From assembly GCF_020080835.1 (NCBI RefSeq), contig NC_058159.1:28309525-28373524 (forward strand): DNA of 64,000 bases. The letters run 5' to 3'. The notes under the pieces were generated by a model. The model made no database searches. It saw only the letters and a list, made by a program, of their open reading frames with translations, and was not told the origin of the DNA. Positions 1 through 14,045 of the stretch are shown piece by piece. Source of the stretch: Cotesia glomerata (lineage: Eukaryota; Arthropoda; Insecta; Hymenoptera; Braconidae). A program made the position numbers and the translations under genes. Numbering within the stretch: position 1 is the stretch's first letter; each line of letters opens with the position of its first letter.

Positions 1-734
1 AAAGTTTAAATTTTTCGTGAGTTTTATTATCATTATAATTTAAGTAAGCTACCGAAAATGCATCAAGGTTTATGGTGAAAGAAAAGTGATTCACAGCTTC
101 GTAAAAATTTAAGACGGTACTAGCTTTCGTTTATGAAAAATGCTTCATTCTTTATCAGATATATAGGATATATATTGGTGATAAATTATTTCACCGTGGC
201 ATCGGCGATCTGTTTTTCTTTTTACATATATTTCCCATTCTTCATCTTCTTATTCTTCTTTATCATATTTTTATTTCTTCGCATATTCTCCCCTTTTTAT
301 GACTTTTTATTCAATACACACGTCCATATAAATTTGAGTCCACGTTATTTATGCTATAGGTCTGGAACAGCACTTGCCTAGGCTAGTTTATTTATTAATT
401 TAAATATTTTTAACCTGCAACAGAAAATTTCATTATAATTAGTTTTGTTGGTATTTATTTTATTACTAATGAAGATAATTAAAAAAAAATTATCCAATTT
501 TTTTTAAACCACAACAGAAATTTTAATAATTTCGACATCACGGTGCAACTGATAACTAAAGTTATTATTATAATTATGAATACGCTTTATGTTCACAGTG
601 AATTTAAATAAAAATAAAAATAGAGCGATTAAAAAAAGTAAATTTTATTGTAAAAAAAACGTGGGATGTTTTTTAAAATATTTTTATAGTAATTCTATTT
701 TTGTAAATCCTTATCAATACAATATTTATAGCAA
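1..734. other. AT-rich flank without recognisable genes
   Basis: The 82-codon forward frame at 133-381 is a run of Phe/Ile/Leu codons in T-rich DNA and has no family features. Nothing else is supported. Confidence 0.5.
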
Positions 735-910
735 CTAGCAACTTTACAGTCAATATGTAACTGCCGTGACTTGTGAATTATAAATAAATAAAATTTTGCT
801 TTATTAAATATTGACTTTTGTTAAATTGCACTGTACTTTTTTAGCTTTTATTTGAGTACTCACTTGCATTTTGATATATATATATATTTATATATATTAA
901 TTTATAATAT

Positions 911-997
<87 letters not shown>

Positions 998-1889
998 TTT
1001 ATATATATTTCACATATAATGTATATAAATATATAAAATATATGAAAAATTGATGTAGGTACTTAAATGAAAGCTCTTGAAGAGAGTAATATCGGAATGA
1101 GCTTATATCTTTGAAAATGTTAATATTTCACGAGATACAAGGCCATGTTAAATTGCACTGTACTTTCTTAACTATTGGCATTTTTAAAGATATAAGCTCG
1201 TCCCGATGTTACACTCATCAAAAGCTTTCATTTGAGTACCCACATGAATTTTTTATATATTTTATATATTTCACAAATATCAGAAATATCATACATATAA
1301 AATATATGAAAAATTGATGTGGGTACTCAAATGAAAGCTCTTGAAGAGTGTAACATCGGGATGAGCTTATATTTTTTAAAATGTCAGTATTTTAGAAGAT
1401 ACAAGGTCGTTTCTTAATTATGTTAAATTGCACTGTACTTTCTTAACTATTGACATTTTTAAAGATATAAGCTCATCCTGATGTTACACTCATCAAGAGC
1501 TTTCATTTGAGTATCCACATGCATTTTGATATATTTTTCATACATACATATATATAATATATATAAATATATTAAAAATTGATGTGGGTACTCAAATGAA
1601 AGGTCTCGATGAGTGTAACATCAGGATGAGCTTATATCTTTAAAAATATCAACAGTTCACAAGATACAAGGTCATTTCTTAATTACGTATCTAGTGATAG
1701 AGTATTTTCGAATGCAGCCTAAATAATTATCATAATAAATTGACTATCGGTAAGAATGATATGAAACCTTGAAAAGGCACAAATTCAAGTCAAGACTTTT
1801 GCAATGACACTATATTTCATATAAAAAACCGATTTTATTATATGATTATCCTAAACACAAAATTTTTCTTATTCTCTTAATAATATAGA
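735..1889 (-). mobile_element. Non-autonomous Helitron, copy 1
   Basis: On the minus strand it begins A|TCTATATTATTAAGAG and ends in CTAG|T, preceded by a short hairpin (CAGT...ACTG) about ten bases from the end: the 5' TC, 3' CTRR and A/T insertion rules of Helitrons. No Rep/helicase reading frame is present. The interior holds several inverted copies of a roughly 200-bp unit (words such as ATATAAGCTCATCC and TTTGAGTACCCACAT) and a long TA tract. Confidence 0.8.
875..1060. repeat. (TA)n microsatellite tract
   Basis: Nearly pure TA dinucleotides with occasional AAT/TTA interruptions, inside Helitron copy 1. Confidence 0.95.
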
Positions 1890-2851
1890 TTAATATCAAA
1901 CCATCCCATACATTTTTACAAAAAAAAAAAATGATTTTGTTCTTAATCACTTTTATTGAAAATCACTGGAAATAATATTTTACTTTTTAATAGACTTGCC
2001 AATTAAGCTTTTTAAGCTCTAATTAATTTTATTAATTAATTACATGTCAAAAAGTCGAGCGTTATGTTTACGTCTATGTATCCAGCAGGTGTAAATTGTT
2101 CAGAGGAGCGTTATTTACCGGGATAATATTGGGATAATGGTTTTGCGAGGGGAGTAGTATTCACACCGCGAATCCCCGTGGACGTAAAAGGACTCTGATC
2201 AGTACACGTCGAATGCGTGATCCACTGGACAGGACGGAATAGGATGAGAAGTAACGAGTGGAAACAGTGCGGTATTCGGTTCCTCATTGGAGCTTAGTTG
2301 GCAATGCTCGCTGTTTGTTATCGTACTCGCTCATTGTTTAGTGTGTGAATAGGCAAAGGTTAGTATGTTATGCGACAACGTCCTATACTACTCTCTTCTA
2401 AAGGGAGGCAACTCGCGGTGGTGATTCGGGACTGCTGAAAATTTAACTGAAAATTTGTTGTGCTACATGCGGTACGTAACTATACAATACAATACAATAC
2501 AATACTATACTGTACTATACTATATATCAGTAGAATAAACGAGTGGGTGCGATGTGAAAACAGAATTGAAATAAATATGCATCGGCGCGTCATAAAAATA
2601 CGGAAATACTGTCAGTGGTTTTGCGAACGCGCTGTAATAGATATTTAAATTTAGCGGTTTGTAAAATAACCGAGTGGATTTCGTTTTGTTAAGGTTGCTT
2701 CTATTATTTGATATACATTTATAATTAATATTGTATTTTAATTTTAATTTAGCAGATATGGAGTGAGCAAATAGCTACTGGGTTTTTAATAATTGTATAA
2801 TAATTAGAGTCGGGATTTTTGTTTTAATTTTAAAACAACAGTTAGTAATTA
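1890..2851. other. Single-copy DNA with higher-GC island (about 2080-2660)
   Basis: The island has no repeat match in the window and no convincing exon. A TCAGT initiator at about 2198-2202 is followed some 27 bases later by GGACA, resembling a downstream promoter element (one base off ideal spacing), and a GGTTAGTA donor-like site lies near 2358. It could be a noncoding first exon or promoter on the plus strand. An imperfect AATAC pentamer repeat sits at 2478-2526. All of this is tentative. Confidence 0.25.
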
Positions 2852-3609
2852 CACGGAAAAAAGTAAACTGTAATAAATAACAGTCGATTTATAATAAGTA
2901 ATGATAAACTGCTAAAAATTATCATTTCAAACAGTAAAATCGTGATTTTACTATTCACTATATAATATTTACCATTTAAACGTTACAATTTACTCTTTAC
3001 ATGGAAGAAAATACTATTTCAAACAGTAATATTCGCTATGTAAATGCCTAAAATGTTAAAGTATAATAATTAAGAATTTAGACTTTGATATTTATCATTT
3101 CGTACCTAAAAATGATCCTATGATATGTAAAAAGTATAAAATAAAGTTAGTAAATTTCTAATACAGACAATATCAATATTTACAAAGTAAAATGGTAAAT
3201 TTTAAACGCAACGCTAAAAATCAAACTGTAATCATTGACTTGCCTGGAATGGTAAAATGTATATTTTAAAAGTATAATTTTTACTGTTTCAAATGTTAAA
3301 TTCTCCCAAAGTGAGACCTCCTTCTTTTTCATCTGAGTTCCCCTTCTCCTCATAATATGGACTATATATTGAAATGGCAATTTTTACTGTTTGAAACTGT
3401 AATTTTTTAAGATGAAAGAGTCGTTGTTTACTATAGTGACAGCTACTAATCACTTATATTCAATATTAAGTTATAAATTGTGGCTTTTATACTTCTACAT
3501 TAAGTTCTGTAATATTTATATTTTTGCCACCCCAATGTCCGCTTTACTGTTTGAAACTATAAAAATTAACCGGAATCCGAGTGAATATTACAGTTTACTT
3601 TTTTCCGTG
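2852..3609. mobile_element. MITE, CACGG-AAAAAA family, copy 1
   Basis: Terminal inverted repeats of about 22 bp start CACGGAAAAAAGTAAACTG and end in the complement. TA flanks both ends. The interior has repeated words TTTCAAACAGTAA/TTACTGTTTGAAA. No transposase frame. It is the uninterrupted relative of the copy at 9690-10951. Confidence 0.85.
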
Positions 3610-4780
3610 TAAGGGTGTCAAATTTTTTAATATTACGGCGGAAATACTGGTCGTATAAAAATTTTTCAAATAAAAATTACTCAAAATTGAATTGAAAAAA
3701 ATGTCTTATAATTTTTTCCTAAGACTAATAAGAAAGCTGCAATTTCAAAATTGAGTTTTTATAATTAACAAAAAATAAATAAAAATTTTATAAATAACAA
3801 TACTAATAATGTTTATCAATAATTTAGCGATGTGAATTCATTAATAGGAATGCTGATCGGTATACCTGCTATTCGAAATGCGGCTCTACTTTATCCGCAT
3901 TCCTGAAGAGTATCTTTTTTTCAATTCACCTCTGCTGTTTGATCGAGAGTATGCTCGGAAAATTGGTACTCACTGGAATTAATGACCTGTGTGTTTGTTC
4001 AATCAATATTGATTTGGTAGGTTTAATTAGTTGACGGATAATGGTACGGAGAATTTAATTCGTTTAATAAAGATATCGAAATTACCAGATCTGTTTCTAT
4101 GGAGGAATGATACTCTGTATAATTATTAAGTTTTTACATAAACTAATGTTTATTCCACATTCTAGTGTGTTAAATCAACATATATGAGAATATGAAACTC
4201 TACAAACTAGAGCGTAATATTTTACACAAAAATTTTTACGTTTTACACAATGACGAAAAATTTTTTATTGTATAAAGTTGAAAAATTTTTTCACATTACG
4301 AAAGGTTAACTAACAATTATAGCTTGGTAAAAGTTTCAGGAGTTATTTTTACATTACTAGAAATTTGAATAGCGCGCTACGCGCGAGCCTCACTTTTAAC
4401 CAACAAGGAATCAGGTCCCATTTTTTTTGCGAGTTTCGACTATTGTCTAACTTCACACTCTCATGTATTTTTATTATAAGGATAAAAAATATTAATTTAG
4501 CATGTAAAAAACTGATTCTTCTATCAATATGTTCTAAAAATTTAAAGGAAAGTAACAGAAATGTTTTATAAAATAATTAGCTATAAATATGGACATTTTA
4601 TACACGCTTTTTATTAGCTTCATCTGTATGTTTGTATGTTTCTATGTTTGTAACCGACTCCTTTGGACTTTATTTTGACCTACTTCATTAACTTTTCAGT
4701 TTGGTTTTCTATAGAAGCGTGTTTTTCGTTTTTCAAACTATTGTTATTTCTATACTTTATTCAAAAATTGAAGATAAATA
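3610..4780. other. AT-rich unique DNA
   Basis: No gene or complete element seen. A small GC patch near 4371-4390 (CGCGCTACGCGCG) and a TTTGTATGTTTCTATGTTTG run near 4630 look repeat-derived. Confidence 0.4.
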
Positions 4781-5051
4781 CACTGATAGAAGGGTTTGTT
4801 TATAGTTAAAAAGATTTGTTAATATTTAAGAAATCATTTATTAGAAGCCATTTGTTAGTCCTTAACAATTATTTCTTAGTATTTAAAAAGATTTATTAAT
4901 ATTTACTAAATCAATATCAGATTTATTAAATACAAACAAATCATTTTAAATACTAAGAAATATTTGTTTAATACTAAAAAGTGGTCTGTAATAAATAATT
5001 TGTTAACTATTAACAAATATTATTTAATACAAATAAATCCTTCTATCAGTG
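4781..5051. mobile_element. Hairpin MITE, CACTGATAGAAGG family (copy a)
   Basis: Ends CACTGATAGAAGG and CCTTCTATCAGTG. Arms are built from AACAAATATTT/AAGAAATATTT words and fold on each other. 271 bp; left flank TA, right flank AA, so one side has probably mutated. Confidence 0.85.
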
Positions 5052-6841
5052 AAATTAAGGATGTAACTATCATTTTTTTAAAAATATATTAAAAAAAAAA
5101 TGATAAAGTTACATCCTTAATTTCATTATTAAAAAAAATATTAATAAACATAAAATCCCGTGTTTTGTTTCTAAAATGAAATAATCCAATATTATTCTTG
5201 GACACGTTAAGCTTCATAATCCTCTACGATGATGATATATACGGAGAAAAAAGTATTGCTATTATAGTGATCCAGTGGATCGTAAACGTAGTATTGTGAT
5301 TAGCTCAAAATAGTATCGTCATTTTCACGATATTATAACCTGATATACTCTATACTTCGGATTCTTATATGAACTTTCCATGGTATAGTGAATATGTCAA
5401 AACGTATTGCGATCATAAAGAAACGTTTCCTTACTACGGCGAAACGGATCGTGATTATCACGATCCACGAAGCCTTCAGCGCCGCCACGCATAACCAAGT
5501 CTGAAACTCTTACGAGTAGATTTGTTTACAATTTTGGTGATGAAATAGTGATAATTACATAAATTAGTTAATTAATATCAACGGCGATATGGATGATTGG
5601 GTTATTGATAAATTACTCGAGAGGAACCTTGAAAAACTTGTGTCGATTTTTGAAGGCTATAGTAAAGAAATAAATCTTCCTATGTTAACTGTGTTAATGT
5701 CGTGTCCGTGGTTATTGTATATAATTCTACTGCGTTGATAAGAAGAAACAATGTACATTATATATTGTATTAAATAAATAAAATTCTTGTTTTCATAAAA
5801 GTCTTTTTTAGCATAAATGATTTGATCCCATACTATTTTATACAAAAAAATATAATTGTATGAAGTACGTTCAGTAATAAAGGAGTAAAAATTCCATTAA
5901 AAAATTTTTTTCTTATGACAAAAATATTTTCCTCTTTTAAATGAATATTTCGATAGTACAAATTTCTAGGCTAATAATATTTGTAAAAATAAAAAAAAAA
6001 GTTATATAAGATAAAGTCCAACTGCTTTAAGTCATTATTTAAAAATTTTTAAACCTAACCCAATTCTTGACTGTCATAATCTACACAAAAATTTTTAACT
6101 AATCAAGCTACAATAGGAATTTTTATTTATGTTAATAACAATATATACCAAAAAACTAAAAAAACAATAATCTGCAATAAAATATAATTAACATTTAATT
6201 AAAGACAACTTAATCATCTATAAACCATAGCAATATAGACACTCGATATCCGAATCCATGTGGATCGTGATAATCACGATCCACTAGATCGGGCATATGC
6301 ACATCCACAGATTCGGTAGAATCTGGCGCCAAGTTCCATTCAAATCCGTTGTAAACGGAGCGCCAGACTACCGAGTATGTTTACCATAAGCAGAACGATA
6401 TTTTCAGGTTGCAAAATTTTATTCATTCTACAGACCTTTTTTTTCTTCAATGATACTCTATAATAATACGTTATATGTTATATTATCAATATTAATTAAT
6501 AATGGTCTTTGAAAATAATAAATTCTATTTAAAATTAATTAAATTCACTGGCACAAACTATAGCGACCCAGATTTTTAGATCCTGACTTTTTTCTTATGG
6601 AGAAAGTGACATGCCACAGACTAAATAATTCGAGAATCCATGGTAATCCTTCTATAGATAGGAAACTACAGTTAGAAAAAAATATTTCACAGCTTGCACC
6701 TACACCCGCCAGGGTGCGCTGGAATTATTTCTGCATAAACTGTAGCTTCAAGAGGATAGTTTGTTATAAAAAATTCAGCCAACGCGAGATTTAAGTTGAT
6801 ACCAATTGTCAATTTTTATTATAATTACAAAAAATACTAAA

Positions 6842-8043
6842 ATCCGAACAAAAACAGTTTCACTGTAAAAAATCGCGCCAAGTCCACGTTCATAAGACTT
6901 TTAAGAAAAAAAAATTTTTTTTTCTTTACAAAAAGATATAAAATCAAAATATTAAAAAATCCAAGTAACCGATACCCTAGTAGAAATGAAATCAAGTTTT
7001 TAGCCAGTAACTGGCCAGTTTTACTAGACTTAAACCAGTAACTGGCCAGTGTAATATCCAGTTTCTGTCTAGTAACTGGCCAGTTTTACTAGAGATCTAA
7101 CAAAACATTATGGCGGCTTTAGTGAAACTGTCAGTTTCGAATTCTGAGGTTATTAGGCGTTATTAAAATTGTCAAATAAATTCAAAATAATGTTTAATAA
7201 ACGATATGATATAAAAAAGTTTCATTTATGTGTACATTATAAAATAGATAACATCATTAGACTGATAGACTAATAATAAATCTAACAATAGAATAAGAAA
7301 ATAATTATTTTGAATTGGAGATTTGTTTTTAATGCCCACAGTCGCAATTTATATATTGTGTCATTTCTTTTCACTGCATCCATTTTGAAATATATACTGG
7401 AAATTATTTACACGTTAATAAACACTAATTTTGATTGATTTATACTGTTTTTTAATAATAATAATTACAATAATGGTGCGTACAGGTTAACAAAAAAAAT
7501 AAACAAACATACACACACTAGTAAAGATACACTGTCGGTGTAACTAATGTTTATGACTTAGTTGTAGGTGGCGCGATTTCAAGTTTTTACTCGATATCAC
7601 TGGCCAGTTACTGGTTTATGTCCAGTGAAAACTCGATTATTTCTACTAGGGTATGATTGTATATAATTTTCGGAAATTAAAAAACATTTTGTTGTAAATT
7701 TAAAAATTAAAGAAATAATTTTGGAACGTACTTGGAGTGCGTCATTGTGTATGTCAAATTTTTTTTCAGTCTTAGTAGATAGATTTTACGAATTTTATAA
7801 AAAGTAAAATATTTTGCAACCACGCACACTAAATACGTTCCAAAATTATTTCTTTAATTTTTAAATTTACAACAAAATGTTTTTTAATTTCCGAAAATTA
7901 TGTACAATCATATCGGTTACTTGGATTTTTTAATATTTTGATTTTATATCTTTTTGTAAGGAAAAAAAAATTTTTTTTTCTTAAAAGTCTTATGAACGTG
8001 GACTTGGCGCGATTTTTTACAGTGAAACTGTTTTTGTTCGGAT
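6842..8043. mobile_element. Long-arm foldback element inside 5240-8118
   Basis: Arms starting ATCCGAACAAAAACAGTTTC continue as a near-perfect inverted repeat through the sequence that flanks the inner MITE. CTAAA stands on each side (6837-6841 and 8044-8048), a likely 5-bp duplication. No coding capacity. Confidence 0.75.
6975..7651. mobile_element. MITE with CCCTAGTAGAAAT ends
   Basis: Inverted ends CCCTAGTAGAAAT/ATTTCTACTAGGG flanked by TA. The mirror arm of the host foldback near 7905-7920 preserves the uninterrupted site with a single TA, which proves insertion. The interior repeats ACTGGCCAGT palindromes. Confidence 0.85.
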
Positions 8044-8118
8044 CTAAAGTATAGTCATACGAGGATCGTGATCATCACTATACTGTATCGTGAAAATAGC
8101 AATACTTTTTTCTCCGTG

Positions 8119-8682
8119 TATGAAGTAATATCCAGCGAGGAGCGAAACCCTCAGTGAATCATTAATCATTATCATTACTATTATTATATAGTTGTTGTAG
8201 ATTTATAGGATTTATTTCCGTATGTTAATAAAAGCCCGTACAATCAATTTTGTGTAGGAGAAGTGTGTATTGTATCATACGCCTGTATGGTATTCTTCAA
8301 AGCTTTTCGCTATAAATTCACTATCGCAAAATCGTAAAACAGCGTGCTGGGTGCACATGTTTATTTGACCAATTAAATACTTCGATCTGAATTGGTGCGT
8401 ATATTAATTACTCCGATACTTGAAAGTCCCATTTGGCCAATTCGACGATGCAGTCTGTATATATGTGAGTGTGTGTATAGTATCAGGATGTCATAATTTT
8501 GATACATCCGGTTTTGAAAGTGTGCCGTGAATGAAAAAGGAGAATGACGGCTCACGTTGTATACGGCTGCTATTTCAATTACATGCTGCTATGCGGAATT
8601 CTCTCGGTATGTGTAATATAATGTATGTACATTTTACATTTTACACACATCAATTGATAAAATATATGTAGGTGCGTAAGCG
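8119..8682. other. Unique DNA, no gene seen
   Basis: Moderately mixed composition. The reverse frame at 8373-8555 has no family features. Confidence 0.4.
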
Positions 8683-8683
8683 C

Positions 8684-8774
<91 letters not shown>
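8683..8774. repeat. (TA)n microsatellite
   Basis: About 46 uninterrupted TA dinucleotides. The Ile-Tyr repeat frame across it is an artefact. Confidence 0.97.
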
Positions 8775-8778
<4 letters not shown>

Positions 8779-9689
8779 GATAAAATAACACCGAGCCCGC
8801 AGAAATTTCTATCAATGTTTATTATTATAGCACAGCAAGTCTGCCTAAAGATTCACAAGAATTGATAATTTTTCCATTTTCACGTAATCCAATTGAAAGT
8901 TTTTATTCAACCCAGTATATAAAGCTATATCCTTCTTCATTGTAGCGTTAAAATTTTATGTCCATACATATACAGGAAGTAATATTTATTTTAGCTTTTC
9001 CACTGGGATAAATACTACCCAAAATAAAATTAATAAAAAATAAATAAACACGCAAAATAACCCAATCCAAATGACTTTTTATCATTTGTGGTTACTGATC
9101 AGTGCAATCGACATTTGGTTAAAGAAAAAAAATTTGTGGTATATTGGAAAATATCCTACAGGAGTATCAAATAAATTGGAAAATAAAATTATTACCATTC
9201 CCATTTAGTTTCGAGCTAAATGTATTTATATTTATTTATTCAGTCAGGATTTGTTAAATTTTTACATTTCGAATTTTCCTTTGAAGTTAAAAAATAATAG
9301 TTTAAAAAATACGCTTTAACAGCCGAGACCAGTGATTGCAGTTTCAATCGGCTTAGCGAAACGAATGGAAATTTTGAAAAAACGTTTTTATAGATAATAG
9401 ATAATTTAATAAACTAATTCACCACAAAGCATTTTTTTTCAAAAATTTCATTCGTTTCGTGAAACCAATAGAAACTGCAATTGCTTTGCTGTTGGGAGTG
9501 CGACAGAGATAGTTCCGTTGAACTCCGTGAGAGCAAAGCGAGAAAAAAATGGTCTCGCCTGTTAATAAAAAACTAAATTAAAAAGTAAAAAATAATTTTT
9601 AAATTTGAAAATAAGAATAGAGTGATTAATAAAAAATTAATTTTATTGAAAATAAGATATTGGGCACTTTTGATTTTTTCTATACTTCA
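8775..9689. other. AT-rich DNA, no gene seen
   Basis: It contains a loose inverted pair around 9320-9560 (GCAGTTTCAATCGG... and its partial complement), probably an old repeat. Confidence 0.35.
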
Positions 9690-10951
9690 CACGGAAAAAA
9701 GTAAACTGTAAAAAAGAATAGTCGATTTATAATAAGTAATGATCAATTGAAAAAAATTACCATTTCAAACAGTAAAATCCTGATTTTAACAATCACTTTA
9801 TAATATTTATCATTTAAATGCTACAATTTATTATTTACATGGAAGAAAATACTATTTCAAACAGTAATATTCGCTATGTGAAAGTCCAAAATGTTTAAGT
9901 ATATTATTATTATTATTATGAGTTTTACTTGTATACCGATTTATGGTTTTTACAAGGCTAATTGTCTCAGCATCTCCGCATGTAGTCTCTTTTTTAACTC
10001 TTTATTATCAATATATGCTCCGCTCTATATTATCAACACAATCTTTCAACTCTTTTATTATCAACATATTCTCCACTCTTTTTATAATCAACAACATGTT
10101 CTCCACTTTTTATAATCAACATATAATTTCGCACATAACTTTATTTTTCTCAATGCGGCTGTGGACCGACTTGTGCTTTCTGTACTGTATTCACCCTATT
10201 CCTCACCCCTTTCTATCGGTGTTGGAATAGTGGCGATGGGGAAACCACAGAGAAAACCCATGCCAGTACAGTTCGGCTACCGGAGCGATCTCCGACGGTT
10301 GGTGTTGGAACTATTCGAACAACCGTCGGGGCTCGAACCCTCGCCTCACGACATGATGCACGAACGAACTAACGGGATAATGACTTAGTCCGCTCGGCCA
10401 TCATGACGCTTTAATGTTTAAGTATAATAATTAAGAATTTTGACTTTGATATTTATCATTTCGTACCTAAAAAATGATTGCATGATATGTAGAAAATATA
10501 AACTACAGTTACTAAATTTTCTATACAAGCAACGTCAATATTTACAAAGTAAAATGGTAAATTTTAAACGCAACGCTAAAAATCAAACTATAATTATTGA
10601 TTTGCTTGGACTGGTAAAATATATATTTTAAGAGTAGAATTTTTACTGTTTCAAATGGTAAATTCTTCGAGTGTGAAACCTTCCCCTTTTCCTCATAGTA
10701 TAGACTATATATTAAAACGGCAATTTTTACTGTTTGAAACTGTAATTTTTGAAGATGAGAGAGTCGTTATTTACTATAGTGACAGCTACTAATCACATTT
10801 TCGATATTAAATTATAAATTGTGGCTTTTACACTTTATACATTAAGTTTTGTAATATTTACATTTGTGCCACTCCGATGTCCGCTGTACTGTTTGAAACT
10901 ATAAAAATTAACCGGAATCCGAGTGAATTTTACAGTTTACTTTTTTCCGTG
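9690..10951. mobile_element. MITE, CACGG-AAAAAA family, copy 2 (interrupted by a SINE)
   Basis: Same termini and interior as the copy at 2852-3609, but flanked on both sides by CA instead of TA. The same dinucleotide on both sides, not its complement, shows a true 2-bp target duplication. The excess length is the SINE at 9902-10412. Confidence 0.87.
9902..10412 (-). mobile_element. tRNA-derived SINE with 12-bp target duplication
   Basis: On the minus strand the 5' end reads AGCGTCATGATGGCCGAGCG, a class II (Leu/Ser-like) tRNA start with A box TGGCCGAGCGG (10400-10390). B box GGTTCGAGCC follows at about 10341-10331. The 3' end is an (ATA)n tail at 9902-9919. The 12-mer AATGTTTAAGTA stands on both sides (9890-9901, 10413-10424). 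Tail, tRNA head and duplication define a SINE. Short reading frames inside it are not genes. Confidence 0.88.
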
Positions 10952-10953
10952 CA

Positions 10954-12500
10954 AAAACTTATATTAAAATATATTTTTGTTCCGAAAAATTTTAACATAT
11001 TGTTATTCCATGAATTATTGAAGTCACCTTAAGACAGAGCTTATTGATTTCTTCCATAATTCCAATGAAGACCTTTTTTTTCGAATACTAAAAAATTTTT
11101 TTTCATATAAATCATCCAAATTTATTGATATGTAATATTTGAGCTTTGGTAAAAAAAATTTGATAAATAATGTATGAGTTGATAATTTGAGATGAATTTT
11201 AAAGAAGTGTAAACAAAAATTGGTTTGAACAAAAGCTGGAATAATTTAATTGATCTGTCATGTTGGCAATCAATCATATTTACATATCGATGATTTTTTA
11301 TTCATACCTCGGTAAATACTCGAATGAATATTTGCTCAGTGAAATATGTGTAGGGATGAGAGAGAGAATTTGCGTGCATTTTATATTAGTGAGTTGGACA
11401 AAAACGAGGGTAAAAACAATAATTTTAATCAATGTATGGCGTTATTTAACCCGAATTGGGGCAACCGAATAACATGTATACGCGTCTATGCATATATAGG
11501 TGTCAATGTTTGGAGGGGATCCAAATAACGCGAAATGCGTGGGAGTACTCTCGTTTATTCCAGTGGCGCGTTCAAAAACCGTAGATTTACTCATTTCTTT
11601 ATATTAGTATATTATATAGTATAATAAAGTAACAATATATTATTCAATCGGTATTATACGATGTCATAATATACATAGAGGTATTATCACCGAGATTACT
11701 GTTTATTGATTTGTAATATAATTTTATGGCTTACTCATACATAAATTTGCTGTGAAAATCATTCTGGATGGAATTGTTAGAGAATAATATCCATAAAAAA
11801 TTCAATTTAAAATTTTACTGACTGTTATAGCAAGAAAAAAAAACTTAGCATTAAAAATTTAATGTTTATTGAATGATAAGAGATAAAATCAGATTTTTTG
11901 ATGTGAAAACTATCAAGGGATTGTTCAATTCACGTCGACTCGTCATTAGCATTAGCATAGATATTAGCATTAATGCATTAATCGCGTAAACGCAGTTATA
12001 AATTTATGGGGAGTTTAGCAAATTAAATCAATTGTTTGCAAATGAATATAGCGTTGGGATAAATAAATGATATCGATGATTTTGAAATTAAGATTTATTG
12101 TATTGTTTATATGTTAGACTCATGGAAAAGTATATAATTGTATTTATGAATGAATATAAATAGTATTCAAAGTATTGAATCTGCGATAGAGTTAAGGATA
12201 GTCAAAAATTTTGATGAATTTTTACGTAAAAATTTTGGTTATTTTTAGGTAAGAATTTAGATGAGATAATTATATTAATTTTAATGAATTTTTTGGAGTG
12301 ATATAAATAGATAAAATTAATATTACCATAAATTGTCAATAAATATTTGTATGAAATTAATTTAACAGATATTTGATAATTTTAAGAAGTTTTGTAACAA
12401 ATAAATTATGGCAAAAAAAATTGACGTGTAAAAATTAAGAAAAATTAAAGATGTAATTTTTTAAAAATAATTTTTCGGAACAAATTTAAGTAAATATTTA
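10954..12500. other. AT-rich DNA, no gene seen
   Basis: A slightly richer patch at 11250-11570 carries two overlapping short forward frames without recognisable features. Confidence 0.4.
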
Positions 12501-12940
12501 CAAGTGGGGTCAACCATTTTAATTTTCATTTTTTTTAACGAAATTTCTATTTGATTTTATTGATATATTTTTTTTTTGAAAAATACATAAAAAAAATGAA
12601 CAATTAAAAAAAAAAGTTGGTTACTACAATGTTAACAAATTTTCAAAAAAATTTATAAATTTTTTAGAAAATTGAGATATTAAAATTTTTTTTTAAATTG
12701 TTCGTTTTTTTATTTACTTTTCAAAAAAATGTATCAAAAAAAGATAAAATATAAATTTTATCCAAAAACATGAGAGCCAAAATTATTTCCAACTTTCAAA
12801 GATGATTTTTTAATTGAAATATTAATTTTTTAATATTTTTGATGTCACCACCATAAACCCGCCGTAAAAACAAAGAAGTTAAAAAAAAATTATGATGATC
12901 TATCATTTTTTATGGCCAAAAATAGGTTTGACTTCACTTG
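12501..12940. mobile_element. MITE with CAAGTG ends
   Basis: Left end CAAGTGGGGTCAACC and right end GGTTTGACTTCACTTG are imperfect inverted repeats, each with TA outside. A/T-rich interior without coding capacity. Confidence 0.65.
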
Positions 12941-13069
12941 TAAATAATTACCAAAATTTTTTATTCGCAAATAAATTAAAATTTCTATTCAATTATTTTT
13001 GCACTAGTTGGACAGATTTTTGAATTAGTTGATACGTTTCTAAAAATGATTTATTTTTATTATTAGGTA

Positions 13070-14045
<976 letters not shown>

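Larger units (their letters stand above)
5240..8118. mobile_element. Large CACGG-type TIR element, nested host
   Basis: Left end TACGGAGAAAAAAGTATTGC (first base mutated) and right end GCAATACTTTTTTCTCCGTG, with TA on both sides. 2.9 kb without a transposase frame. It contains exact 21-bp palindromes (GGATCGTGAT-N-ATCACGATCC) at about 5447 and 6263, and hosts the foldback element at 6842-8043. Confidence 0.75.

Noticed and set aside
10320..10408. Possible functional tRNA-Leu/Ser
   Set aside because: The acceptor stem does not close; it is the head of a SINE with a tail and target duplication.
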